Of a stretch of DNA of 64,000 nt, positions 30,820-40,329 are shown piece after piece. The notes below the pieces were generated by a model that made no database searches, had not been told where the DNA came from, and saw nothing but the letters and a program-made list of their open reading frames with translations. Each line of letters opens with the position of its first letter. Within the stretch, counting starts at the first letter, position 1. Position numbers and translations under genes: made by a program. Origin of the DNA: Akkermansiaceae bacterium (GTDB lineage: Bacteria; Verrucomicrobiota; Verrucomicrobiia; Verrucomicrobiales; Akkermansiaceae); contig JANXMQ010000233.1 in the NCBI GenBank assembly GCA_025354565.1, forward strand, positions 22,722-86,721. Direction: 5' to 3'.

Positions 30820-31139
30820 CAGTGCGGCAGGAACGAGCAGATGTATTCGCAGATACCGTCGGGCACCTTGATGGTGAAACCGCTGTTGCCCGCGACCTCA
30901 AAGGCCGTTCCCGCCTCGATCACGAGCAGGTCGGTATCTCCATCAAGGACGACCTCGCAGCTCCCGGCGATGATTTCCATGCGTTCCGGGGCGGCGGTGC
31001 CGAAGTGGAACTTGCCGGGATAGATCAGCCCGAGCGTCTTCTTGGTGCCGTCTGCAAAATGGACGGTGTGGGAGACGACGCGGCCGTCGAAATAAACATT
31101 GGCCTTGGAATCAACGGTGACGTTAGAGAATGAAGACAT
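30819..31139 (-). CDS. ppnP: Pyrimidine/purine nucleoside phosphorylase (DUF1255)
   Basis: About 106-aa cupin: KANVYFDGRVVSHTV...GTKKTLGLIYPGKFHFGTAAPERMEI. Confidence 0.93.
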   Translation of the reverse strand: MSSFSNVTVDSKANVYFDGRVVSHTVHFADGTKKTLGLIYPGKFHFGTAAPERMEIIAGSCEVVLDGDTDLLVIEAGTAFEVAGNSGFTIKVPDGICEYICSFLPH

Positions 31140-31170
31140 TGAATTTCAGTTAGTAGTTAGATGTTAAAAG

Positions 31171-31638
31171 TTATTCGGTTGGTAGGCCGCTTTCCTTCCA
31201 CGCATCCCAACCGCCGGAGAGGACCGAACTGGAATAACCGAAATCGGCCAGATGGGTCGCGACCGTCCGGGCATCCGGGCAGAGTAGGTTCGTGCAATAC
31301 ACGACGATGGTTTTTCCTGCTGCGTGTGCGGCTTTGATTTCCCCCTCGCGGGCGGCGATCTGGGTGTCGCAATGCGGCTTGGGCAAACTGATGGCCCCGG
31401 CGATGTGGCCGAGACCGTAGAAAAATCCGGGCCGTGCATCAAAGAGTAATACCTTGCCGGATTGTTGCAGAGCGAACAGATCGGTTAGGGAAAGCGACGT
31501 GACCTTGCCCCGGCCATTCATTAGCACCGGTTTTTTGACTGCGACCGCAGTGGCGTGATTTTCAGGCGCGGGTTGGGCGCATGAGGCGATCACGAGCGTG
31601 CTTGCGATGGCGAAGAGGCAGGACCGGCGGCGGGTCAT
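31171..31638 (-). CDS. Rhodanese-like domain lipoprotein
   Basis: Lipobox (STLVIASCAQ); IVVYCTNLLCPDARTVATHLADFGYSSSVLSGGWDAWKESG. Confidence 0.85.
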   Translation of the reverse strand: MTRRRSCLFAIASTLVIASCAQPAPENHATAVAVKKPVLMNGRGKVTSLSLTDLFALQQSGKVLLFDARPGFFYGLGHIAGAISLPKPHCDTQIAAREGEIKAAHAAGKTIVVYCTNLLCPDARTVATHLADFGYSSSVLSGGWDAWKESGLPTE

Positions 31639-32483
31639 TTGGCGATCTTGAGAAGCTCCACGTCGAAGACCAGAGTGCCAGCGGGGGTTCCTGGAGGCGG
31701 GCTGTCACCATAGGCGAGCTTGCCGGGAATCCAGAGCCGGCGTTTTTCCCCGACGACCATGAGTTGCACACCCTCGGTCCAGCCGGGGATGACTCGGTTG
31801 AGCGGGAAGGTCGCTGGCTGGTCGTGTAGAACCGAGCTGTCGAAGAGTTTGCCGTCGGTGGTCCAGCCGGAGTAATTGACGGTGACTTGGTCGGTTGGTT
31901 TCGGGTGCTCGCTGCCGGTGCCCTTGGTGATCACGCGTGAGGCGATGCCGGAGGCGGTTTTCTCGGCACTTTCAGGCGCGGCGGCCACGTCTTCCGGCAC
32001 GGCGGGTGGCTTGGGAGCGGCTTTGATACCGAGCAACTCGACATCGAAGACCAGCAAGCCACCGGGCCGCCCACCACCGGGATTTTCACCGTAAGCGAGG
32101 TTTGCAGGAATCCAGAAGCGGCGCTTTTCACCTTCCACCATGAGTTGCAGACCCTCGGTCCAGCCTTTGATGACGCCATTGAGCGGGAAACTGGTGGGTT
32201 GGCCGCGTTGGACTGAGCTGTCGAAGAGTTTGCCATCGGTCGTCCAGCCGGAGTAATGCACTGTCACGGTATCGGCGGCTGCGGGTTTGTGTTCGCCTTT
32301 GCCGGCTTGGAGGACTTTGGAGGCGAGGCCGGATGGGGTTTTAGCCGCGTCGGCAGGTGCGGCTTTGACGTCGGGTGGAGTTTCGGGCATGGCGGGTTCG
32401 GCGTGGACAGTGGTGGAAATGGCCAGCGCCAGTCCAAGTGCGGACGGGATGATGGCGTGCAGGGATTTCGTGATGAAATTCAT
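31635..32483 (-). CDS. Two-domain FKBP-type peptidyl-prolyl cis-trans isomerase
   Basis: Two FKBP domains (VTVHYSGWTTDGKLFDSS / VTVNYSGWTTDGKLFDSS). Confidence 0.95.
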   Translation of the reverse strand: MNFITKSLHAIIPSALGLALAISTTVHAEPAMPETPPDVKAAPADAAKTPSGLASKVLQAGKGEHKPAAADTVTVHYSGWTTDGKLFDSSVQRGQPTSFPLNGVIKGWTEGLQLMVEGEKRRFWIPANLAYGENPGGGRPGGLLVFDVELLGIKAAPKPPAVPEDVAAAPESAEKTASGIASRVITKGTGSEHPKPTDQVTVNYSGWTTDGKLFDSSVLHDQPATFPLNRVIPGWTEGVQLMVVGEKRRLWIPGKLAYGDSPPPGTPAGTLVFDVELLKIAK

Positions 32484-32539
32484 CCGCGAAAACTCGACGG
32501 ATCGGGCGAGCGTGTCAATCCCGGGAATCGGGAGAAATT

Positions 32540-32932
32540 TCACGGGCGCTTGATGCGGACTTCCATCGCGGTCGGCTCATGGCAATACGGGCAGAGAAAG
32601 GAGCCTTTGAACAACGCCGCCAGGGCCACGTGCAGACGATGGCTGCCGAGAAGCGTCTGGGCACGGTGGTGTTTCGAGCAGCCGTTGCTGGCGAGCACGG
32701 GGGTCAGGCACAGCGGGCAGCGCGTGCGGGAAGCGATCGACCATTGCAACAGCACCACCAGCAACGTAAGCACCCCGATGCCGATGGCAATGAATGTCAG
32801 AGCCCGGTCACCAGTGATGAAGGAGTAGCCCAAAACTCCCGCGCTAAGCGGAGCTAACAAATATTTCAGGCAAAGCAAAAACGCCGCGAACTTGAAGCGG
32901 ATGATACAGGATCTGGATTGAAATCGATGCAT
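32540..32932 (-). CDS. Hypothetical membrane protein with zinc-ribbon-like CxxC pairs
   Basis: Two TM helices, RCPLC and CPYC. Confidence 0.55.
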   Translation of the reverse strand: MHRFQSRSCIIRFKFAAFLLCLKYLLAPLSAGVLGYSFITGDRALTFIAIGIGVLTLLVVLLQWSIASRTRCPLCLTPVLASNGCSKHHRAQTLLGSHRLHVALAALFKGSFLCPYCHEPTAMEVRIKRP

Positions 32933-33083
32933 TGTCCCGCACCAGCGTCCGTTAGATCGTTGAAATAGCAAGTTATTTAATTCAATGCTGGATGGTTCAA
33001 ACGACCGATTTGCGATGGATAGATTGTTAGCAGATGCCAAGTTGCTGATTTCCAATAACTCGTCTTAGGCTAACAGTTTTCTG

Positions 33084-33449
33084 TTATTCCAAGCCACGGT
33101 CCGCAACCTCATCCTCATCCCAGCCGAGATAGTGGCCGAGTTCATGGAGGAAGGTCGTGCCCACTTCGTCGCGATAGTCGTGCTCCTCTTCGCCGACCCA
33201 CTCCCACAGGTTGGTTAGAAAAAGCCGGATGCGCGGGAGTTCCCCGGTCGCGTCTTCGTCCATGGCGGACGGGCCTTCAAACAGCCCGAGTTCGTCGCCA
33301 TCGAGTTCATCGTCAGCAGTTCCTTGGCCCGGTTTTTCCTCGAAGGCAACCGCGACTTTCGCCGCCGCATCCTGAATGTCTTTGGGCAGGATTTTTACCA
33401 GCGATTTCAGTTCCTCGTCCGCCCACTGGCTCAGTGTTTCAAAATTCAT
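33084..33449 (-). CDS. Metallopeptidase family protein (zincin-like)
   Basis: TTFLHELGHYLGWDEDEVADRGLE C-terminus. Confidence 0.85.
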   Translation of the reverse strand: MNFETLSQWADEELKSLVKILPKDIQDAAAKVAVAFEEKPGQGTADDELDGDELGLFEGPSAMDEDATGELPRIRLFLTNLWEWVGEEEHDYRDEVGTTFLHELGHYLGWDEDEVADRGLE

Positions 33450-33456
33450 GGTGATT

Positions 33457-36400
33457 CTAGCGGGCAGGTGGGGTGAGTTCGGCGGCGGTGATTTGCGGCT
33501 TGCCGACTTCTGTCCGCAAGGCGTTGACCTGGGCCGGGGTGACGGGTGGGGCCTTGTTGCCGAAGGAACTGCGGACGTAGCTGAGGACGGCGGCAATTTG
33601 CTCATCCGTCTGATAGGCGAGGGCGGCCATGCCACCGGCGATCTCGTATTTCTGGCCCTTGACCTTGATCGGTCCTTGGAGGCCGCGGAGCTGGATGCGG
33701 ATGAGGTTTTCCGCCGGGCCGGCGACCCACTCGGACCCGGCGAGGGGTGGGGCGGCGGCGGTGCCCTCGGCTTGTTGACCGTGGCAGGCGGCGCAGAGGA
33801 TAAATTGCTCGCGACCGGATTTCAGGAAGGCGGGGTCGATGCCAGCGGCGGGTTTGGCGGGAATTGGAAGAGTGGCGGGATCGAGCACGGTGGGAGTGGC
33901 CACAGGCGTCGGGGGCTCGCCGCCCTGATTCAGGCTGCCGAGCCATGCGATGATGTCGCGGAGTTCACCGGGCTTGAGCAGGGTGCCCATCGGCGGCATC
34001 GGCGAGGCGGGCGGGGTGACGCTGGCGATGTCGCTGCGGCGGACGCGAAGGGCTTTCCCGGTGGCATCGAGGTCGAGGTGATCGGGCGTTTCGGCGATGA
34101 GATTGCCGCTGATGCTGGCACCATTTTTGAAGTCGATGAGGACGCTGCCGAAGCCGGGGGCGATGACGGCGCTGGGGTTGATGAGGGACTCGAGGAAATA
34201 GCGGCGGTCCGGGTGGCGGGTGGCAACGCCGAGTAGGTTGGGAGCGGTTTCTCCACCGGCGGCGTGGCCGGCCTCGGCACGGTGGCAGCGCATGCATTCG
34301 CTGGCCGGGTGGGAGGCGAACAGGGCGGCTCCGGCAGCGGGATCGCCTCCTTGGAGGGCGGCGTTCCACTTGGCGAGCGGGTCCTTGTTTTCCGCTAGGG
34401 ATTTCCCAAGTGCATCGTAGGCGGCTTTGACGGCGGGGCTGCTGCGTTGGCCGGCGGCGGCGGTGAGTTCGATGGCGGTGGGGGAGATGCCATTGGCGGC
34501 GCGGAGGGCGTCGAGGTTTTTGACGATGATGGTATCCACGGCTTGGCTCGGCAGGGTGGCGAGGATGGCCCAGGTTTTCTGGGCGCGGGGAATGTTCGGG
34601 GAATTTACCGCAGCTTCGAGGGCAGGCAGGGCGGTGGCGGGCGAGAGCTTGGCGATGGCGGCGAGGGCTGTTAGGACCACCTCGTCGGAGGGGTCCGTGG
34701 CGATTTCCGCTAGAAAGGGGCCGAGGTCATCCGGCTTGTCGTTGATGAAAAGGTCCAAGGCAGTTGCGCGGGCGGTGGCGGGCAGGCTGGAGTTTTTCAC
34801 TAGAGCGCGGAGGGTGGCGGCGTCGAGTCCGGGGACTTGGAGTTGGTAATGGCCGACCCATTCTAAGGCGATGGTGGCGGGGTAGCCGCCTTGTTTGATC
34901 AGTTCAGGGATGGCGGCGAGGAGGGCGGGGCGGATGGTGGCGGGATCGCGTTTGGGCAGTGGCCGCCAGTGGCCAGTGAGTTGGTCGGCGGGGAAGGGTT
35001 CCGTCCACTCGGTGAGCAGGCGGAAGGCTTCGTGGCGGACTGCTTCCGGCATCTGTGGATCGGCCGCGACTTTGAGGACGCGGTCGGCATTTTCCACCGT
35101 GCCGAGGCGGAAGGCGTTGTGAATCAGCCGTCGTAGCATGAAGGGCGTCCATACACGCTGACTGAGGTTATCCAACAGCGAGGCCACCTGCGGGCGGAGG
35201 GCGAGCATGTCGGTATCACAAACTGCGCGGATGGCTTCGTCAGAAACTTTGGGATCTGGGTCGTTGATGTAGGGGGCGATTTCCTGGCTTTTCAGGCGGC
35301 GGAGGGCGATAGTGGCAGCGAGGCGCACGGCAGGTGAATTGTCGGTGACGAGGGCGGAGAGGATATTGGGGGTGGCGAGGGCCATGTGCTCCAGGGCGTA
35401 AATTCCGGCGTGGCGGAGATACACGTCGCGGTTGTTATTTTCCCGCAATAGGTCGCAGATGGTGCCGTATTCGGCGATCATCTTGCGCTTGCCGGCGACG
35501 ATGGCGGCGAAGAAGCGGACGCGCGGCGACTCGTCGGCGAGCAGCGGGCCGAGCGGGATGGAATTGGCTGCGTTTTTTGAATCGGCAAGGACGCGGAGGG
35601 ACTGGGCCCGGATTTCCGGATCCTTATCCTTGAGGAGCGCGCAGAGTTTGGTTTCTGCGGCGCTGCGGATTCTAGGCTGGGGTAGTTCATCAAATTGCGC
35701 ATACGGCAAGGGCGATGCACCACAGCGGGCGAGGATGCCGAGACCCCAAATGGCGTGGATGCGGACCATGAAATTCGAGGAGTCGGCTGCTTCGGTGAAT
35801 TGCTTGACGGCTTCCGGCTTGCGGGTGAGGGCGATTTGCGCGCGCAAGCGGATCCGCGCGTCCGCGTGCTTTAGCAAGTTGACTAGCTCAGCGGAACTGC
35901 GTTGATCGAAGCCCTCCTGCATGATTTTCGCGGCGCTCGCGGCCTCGGCGGCTTGCCAGGTTTTTTCTCCGGCGCTGAGGGATACGAGGCGACCGTCCTC
36001 ATGGCTGGACCAGCCGCCCATGAAGTCGGTGATGAAAACTTTGCCATCCCACGAGTATTCCACGTCAGTCGCGGCGATGCCCCAGGCGAACTGCCGTGAG
36101 TCGGTCATCTCCATCCCGGCCCCCTTGGGCTTCATGGCGAAGGACCAGATGCCCGAGTTCGCACTCGCACCGCGGTAGTCGCAGACGAGGAAATGCCCGG
36201 CCTCGCTCTCCAGGAAACCGACACCGGGATGATACGTCAGGCCGGAGGGGCCGGAGGTGAGATGGGCGCACGGAGGCAGCATGAAAGAGGGCTGCACGGG
36301 GTTTTCCAACCACCACATTTTCTCATCCATCCATCGGCTTGGTGGGGAATCCTTGAGGCCGATCTCTCGGTGGAACGTCATCATCGCCTGATGTTCCATC

Positions 36401-37779
36401 TGCCAGCCAGAGTCACCGCCCTCGACGAGGTAAACGACGCGAGCGGCATCCCCTTGGTCGGCATTGTTATCCACGGTGAAGGCGTTGCCGAGGGCGTCGA
36501 AGGAAATTTCCTTGGGGTTGCGCAGGCCGGTGTGGAAAATTTCAAAATTCCTCCCGTTCGGCTCGAAACGGAACGCGAAGCCCTCGTCAGGATACTGATA
36601 GGGGACGCCTTCCTTCGTGACCAGACTCACGCCGCGGTCGCCCGAGGTGCCGTAAATCCGTCCGTCGGGACCGAGTGTGAAGCCGTTCAAATCATGTCCC
36701 GACAAGGAAATGCGCACACCGAAGCCTTCTTCCACCACCTTGCGCTCGTCGGCGGTGCCGTCGCCTTTGGTATCGCGCAGCATGTAAATCTTCGGGATGC
36801 AGGCGAAATACAGGGCTCCGCCGTAATAAAAAACCCCGGCAGCCGTGCCGTCCAAGACGTTGTTGAAGCCATCCGCGAAGACCTTGACCGAGTCGTAAGT
36901 GCCGTCGCCCTTGGTATCTGATAGGCGGCGGATGACTTCGGACTTCTTCGTCATGTGCTCGAGTGAAACCTTGCTTTTCCACTTCTCATGCAGCGCCAGG
37001 CGGTCGCTCGTTTTCATGGCGGCGAGGTCGTCGAGATACCAGAAGAGGTTATTGCGATCGTCCTCGATGCCCTCGCGGAAGCGGTGGGTTTCCGAAATGA
37101 GGATACGCCCTTGATCGTCGAAGGTGAGGGCCGTGGGCGACATGATGTGCTGGTCCTTGTAGGTGGCCTCGACTTTAAGAATGCAGTTGCTGGGGATCTT
37201 CACTCCGGCGGCGGCGGGAGTGGCGACCAGGCCCTCGATGAATGACTTGCCCGCCCGCGTGGTGCCGGGAAATTTTAGGTTCGGCTCGTCCGTGAATAAG
37301 ATGTGATCCACCCCGATAATCCCCCACGCCCCGGCTTCGTCATCCACGAGGCGGATCTTCGCTTTACGGCCCTTGTAGGGAGCGACATTCCACACCGCAG
37401 GCGCGCAAAGGAGACTGCGTTTCCCCACCGCTTCCATCACGACCTTGCCATCAATGAGCAATTGTGCCGCCGTCTTTCCGGGGTAGTCGCCACCCGCGAT
37501 GAGGAACGCGATGCATGGCTCCTCGATGGTAAATTCCGGCGAAGTCAGCGTGCCCTTGGACGCGTCGCCGCCATGGGACGATGCGGCGAGACTGTTACCC
37601 GCATACCCCGTGAAGGAGCTGGTCATCGCATCCGTCTTCCCCGTCACCGGAGCCATCCCGAAGGCGCTGCCCTCCACTTGCCAGTCGTCGAAGCCATCGC
37701 CCTCGAAGGTTTGAAACACCCGGGTGGCGGCGGGCAGAGTAGCGGTGAGGGCGAGCGAGGCGACGAGAATGCGGAACAT
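33457..37779 (-). CDS. PVC-type membrane-bound dehydrogenase / HEAT-repeat / cytochrome c protein
   Basis: Signal peptide, beta-propeller region, HEAT repeats, two haem motifs (CMRCH, CAACH). Confidence 0.9.
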   Translation of the reverse strand: MFRILVASLALTATLPAATRVFQTFEGDGFDDWQVEGSAFGMAPVTGKTDAMTSSFTGYAGNSLAASSHGGDASKGTLTSPEFTIEEPCIAFLIAGGDYPGKTAAQLLIDGKVVMEAVGKRSLLCAPAVWNVAPYKGRKAKIRLVDDEAGAWGIIGVDHILFTDEPNLKFPGTTRAGKSFIEGLVATPAAAGVKIPSNCILKVEATYKDQHIMSPTALTFDDQGRILISETHRFREGIEDDRNNLFWYLDDLAAMKTSDRLALHEKWKSKVSLEHMTKKSEVIRRLSDTKGDGTYDSVKVFADGFNNVLDGTAAGVFYYGGALYFACIPKIYMLRDTKGDGTADERKVVEEGFGVRISLSGHDLNGFTLGPDGRIYGTSGDRGVSLVTKEGVPYQYPDEGFAFRFEPNGRNFEIFHTGLRNPKEISFDALGNAFTVDNNADQGDAARVVYLVEGGDSGWQMEHQAMMTFHREIGLKDSPPSRWMDEKMWWLENPVQPSFMLPPCAHLTSGPSGLTYHPGVGFLESEAGHFLVCDYRGASANSGIWSFAMKPKGAGMEMTDSRQFAWGIAATDVEYSWDGKVFITDFMGGWSSHEDGRLVSLSAGEKTWQAAEAASAAKIMQEGFDQRSSAELVNLLKHADARIRLRAQIALTRKPEAVKQFTEAADSSNFMVRIHAIWGLGILARCGASPLPYAQFDELPQPRIRSAAETKLCALLKDKDPEIRAQSLRVLADSKNAANSIPLGPLLADESPRVRFFAAIVAGKRKMIAEYGTICDLLRENNNRDVYLRHAGIYALEHMALATPNILSALVTDNSPAVRLAATIALRRLKSQEIAPYINDPDPKVSDEAIRAVCDTDMLALRPQVASLLDNLSQRVWTPFMLRRLIHNAFRLGTVENADRVLKVAADPQMPEAVRHEAFRLLTEWTEPFPADQLTGHWRPLPKRDPATIRPALLAAIPELIKQGGYPATIALEWVGHYQLQVPGLDAATLRALVKNSSLPATARATALDLFINDKPDDLGPFLAEIATDPSDEVVLTALAAIAKLSPATALPALEAAVNSPNIPRAQKTWAILATLPSQAVDTIIVKNLDALRAANGISPTAIELTAAAGQRSSPAVKAAYDALGKSLAENKDPLAKWNAALQGGDPAAGAALFASHPASECMRCHRAEAGHAAGGETAPNLLGVATRHPDRRYFLESLINPSAVIAPGFGSVLIDFKNGASISGNLIAETPDHLDLDATGKALRVRRSDIASVTPPASPMPPMGTLLKPGELRDIIAWLGSLNQGGEPPTPVATPTVLDPATLPIPAKPAAGIDPAFLKSGREQFILCAACHGQQAEGTAAAPPLAGSEWVAGPAENLIRIQLRGLQGPIKVKGQKYEIAGGMAALAYQTDEQIAAVLSYVRSSFGNKAPPVTPAQVNALRTEVGKPQITAAELTPPAR

Positions 37780-37914
37780 GGCGTAAAAAAGGTTTAACCG
37801 GCGGAAACGGCAGACTATTGACGGGAATATCTCCAATGCCAACCGCAAACGAAGCCAATGCAGCAGTGAAACGGTGCTTGCGGTGCCCTACAAAACCGGC
37901 AGATTCCTCCCGCC

Positions 37915-38772
37915 ATGCGCCGGGAAGGAAAACTCGAGAATGAAAGTGCAGAGCTGCGCCGTCGTCAAAGTGGCAGCCATCTGCGTCACGTGCTGATGAT
38001 GGTGGGCGTCGTCTTCATCGTGATCTTGGTGGTGTCCTTTCTGCTGCTAAGAGACGAGCTCAAGCCCTTGCTAAGGCAGACCGGTCTTGCACCCGCCCAC
38101 AAAGTCCAAGCCGCCCCTTCGATCGAGGATGAAAAGATCGTGCCTTTTGTGAAGATCGTGCTCGCCGATACCGCCGTTACTTGGACTGCGCTGTTTCAAG
38201 CCATGGGAAAAACCTACGTGAAGCCCAAGCTCGTGACCTTCTCTAGCGCGGTGCGTTCCGGCTGCGGCCTCGGGGATGCCCAGACAGGTCCATTTTATTG
38301 CCCGGCGGATGAGACGATCTACGTGGACCTCGCCTACTGCCGTGAGATGCGAGAGCGCTACCGCTCGACGGCGGAATTCACGGAGGCCTACGTCATCGCG
38401 CATGAAGTCGGCCATCATGTGCAGAAATTGCTAGGTCTCTCGGATCGGGTCGAAGCCTCGCGGGGCCGCGTCACCGATACCCAGCAGAACGAACTCACCC
38501 TGGATCGCGAACTTCAGGCAGATTTCCTCGCCGGCATGTGGGCACGGAAGGCCCAGGGGAAATTCAGCTTCATCACCCAGGCGGACGTCGAGGATACCTT
38601 GCACGCCGCGAGTGCCATGGGCGATATCACCTTGCAACAACCCGCTAAGGGACAAGTCATGCCGGACCCATTCACCCACGGCTCCGCTCGCCAGCGGGTG
38701 AAATGGTTCCGCAAGGGCTTCGATTCCGACGACATCCGAGACGGCGACACCTTCCGCGACAGCGACCTCTAA
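37915..38772 (+). CDS. Neutral zinc metallopeptidase, YpfJ family
   Basis: N-terminal TM, CGLGDAQTGPFYCPADETIYVDLAYC, VIAHEVGHHVQKLLG, ELQADFLAGMWA. Confidence 0.93.
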   Translation: MRREGKLENESAELRRRQSGSHLRHVLMMVGVVFIVILVVSFLLLRDELKPLLRQTGLAPAHKVQAAPSIEDEKIVPFVKIVLADTAVTWTALFQAMGKTYVKPKLVTFSSAVRSGCGLGDAQTGPFYCPADETIYVDLAYCREMRERYRSTAEFTEAYVIAHEVGHHVQKLLGLSDRVEASRGRVTDTQQNELTLDRELQADFLAGMWARKAQGKFSFITQADVEDTLHAASAMGDITLQQPAKGQVMPDPFTHGSARQRVKWFRKGFDSDDIRDGDTFRDSDL

Positions 38773-38816
38773 GAGTCACCGCAGGTCGCGGGAAAACTCG
38801 CCATCCGTCCGGTCAC

Positions 38817-39200
38817 TCAGGGCTTGGTGGCCTGTTCCAGTTTCTTGATAAAGTCCGCCAGCGCCGCTTTGCCTTTAGCGAGGTCGGTTTTGCTGCTGCG
38901 GAGCGCGGAGATGGCCTTGTCCAGCGTCTTGTCGAGGGCCGTCCAGGTCGCTGCATTTTTCGGTTTGAGCTTGGACTCTTGCGCATCCCAATCCGTCTCC
39001 AAGTCGGTCAGCTTGGCGATCATTTCCGGCTTCTTGTCCGCCTCCAGAGCGCTGAGCGTCTCCTTGGCCAGTGTCTTAAAATTCGCCGTTTCCTGAGAAC
39101 TATAGACCGGAGCCGGGTTGGCCGCAGAGGCCGTGGCCGTGAGGCCAAAGCCAAGAACGGCGGTGAGGCAGAGCAGCGAGTGAGTGAGGAATGATTTCAT
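38817..39200 (-). CDS. Hypothetical secreted helical protein
   Basis: MKSFLTHSLLCLTAVLGFGLTATASA signal peptide; the longer ORF to 39509 is read-through of the repeat array. Confidence 0.65.
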   Translation of the reverse strand: MKSFLTHSLLCLTAVLGFGLTATASAANPAPVYSSQETANFKTLAKETLSALEADKKPEMIAKLTDLETDWDAQESKLKPKNAATWTALDKTLDKAISALRSSKTDLAKGKAALADFIKKLEQATKP

Positions 39201-39360
39201 GGTTTTGTGGTTCTGTGGGCTGGTGTGATGGTGGTTTTTTCGATCTTGTGGATCAAGAGGAAAATGTCCTAAAGCCGCATACGATCCGAGAGCCTCTCTC
39301 CCTTTCATGCCACGGTCATGCCTGTTCTTGACCCCTCCACCTTGGCGGCCAAAGTACTCA

Positions 39361-39560
39361 CCAAGGTCTTCCAATATCTTACCGGGAAACTTGAAGCAGC
39401 TCAAGGGACACTTAAATACGCCCAAGGGAAACTTTGATATGATCAAGGGACATTTAAATATGCCCAAGGGAAAGTTTGATATGCCCAAGGGAAATTTAAA
39501 TACGCTCAAGGGAAACTTATATAACCTGCCGGGATTCCCGGTAAAGTGTTACAATTTCCC
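39361..39560. repeat. 21-bp tandem repeat array upstream of 39625..40329; unit approx CCCAAGGGAAACTTTGATATG / CTCAAGGGACATTTAAATATG
   Basis: (AA/CC)GGGA anchors at 39382, 39403, 39424, 39445, 39466, 39487, 39508 and 39529, all exactly 21 bp apart. Confidence 0.95.
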
Positions 39561-39587
39561 TAGAGAATATTTGGCCAACTTTGTTGC

Positions 39588-39615
39588 TTGACAGATGGCC
39601 GATTTTTACTATCTT
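39588..39615 (+). promoter_or_regulatory. Candidate sigma70-type promoter (TTGACA-N16-TATCTT)
   Basis: ttgaca 39588-39593, tatctt 39610-39615, 10 nt ahead of ATG 39625. Confidence 0.55.
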
Positions 39616-39624
39616 GCCAGAACT

Positions 39625-40329
39625 ATGGCTAGTACAGATATAACTTTTGCAGATCGTTTAGGACGGGCAGACACTTTATCTTCTGCGATTACACTGGCGT
39701 CGCCCGCTTTTGATCCGGCGGATGCCTCACTCGGAGTTGCGAATTTCGCGGCATTTGTGAGCGGACTCCAGACGGTGAATGATGACACGAATGCGGCAAA
39801 TGACATTTACTCGACGGCGGTGATCACCCGCATGGCGCTGGTGAAGGACGTCAAGGCACGGGCTTTGCGGGCGATGCGTTACGTTCAGAGCAACCCGGCT
39901 TGGTCCTCCAACGCGGGGAGTTTGAAGTTGCCCTACAATAAGCTCGTGGATAACCGCCCGAAACGCCCTAAATTGCCGGTCGGCGGGACGCCGGGCGAGG
40001 TGAAGAAGGCGATCAAGACGGGGGAGCAGAGTTTTTCGGACATGGCATCGCTGTTTGCCAAGTTTGTGGGCGGCTTGAGCCGGGTGGCGGGCTATGTGCC
40101 GCCCGCGCCGGAGCTGTTGCTGGCGGAGTTGCAGACCCTAAGCAGCAGTTTCACGACGATGAATCAGTCGATGGCGGGCTTAGCCGAAACGGCAGCGACG
40201 CAGGTGCGCACGCGGCAAGCGGGCTTCGCAGATTTGAAGACGAAGGCGGCAGCGATCAAGAAGGGCGTCGCCGCGCAATACGGCCTGAACAGCCCAGTTT
40301 ACACCAGCATCCGAGGGCTGGCGTTTTAG
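39625..40329 (+). CDS. Uncharacterised helix-rich protein (MASTDITFADRLGR...), downstream of repeat array
   Basis: Complete ORF with coding-like composition. The ORF tool starts at 39595; ATG 39625 fits the promoter and the similar N-terminus of the 453..1154 product. Confidence 0.8.
   Translation: MASTDITFADRLGRADTLSSAITLASPAFDPADASLGVANFAAFVSGLQTVNDDTNAANDIYSTAVITRMALVKDVKARALRAMRYVQSNPAWSSNAGSLKLPYNKLVDNRPKRPKLPVGGTPGEVKKAIKTGEQSFSDMASLFAKFVGGLSRVAGYVPPAPELLLAELQTLSSSFTTMNQSMAGLAETAATQVRTRQAGFADLKTKAAAIKKGVAAQYGLNSPVYTSIRGLAF

Noticed and set aside
31635-32483. Tandem FKBP duplication as a novel fusion
   Set aside because: Multi-domain FKBP proteins are common; internal duplication is unremarkable.
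39307-39591. Protein with PKGNFDM heptad repeats (both strands open)
   Set aside because: Best explained as translation of the 21-bp DNA array, since 21 nt keeps any frame open; the minus-strand gene has a clear signal-peptide start at 39200. Not fully excluded.
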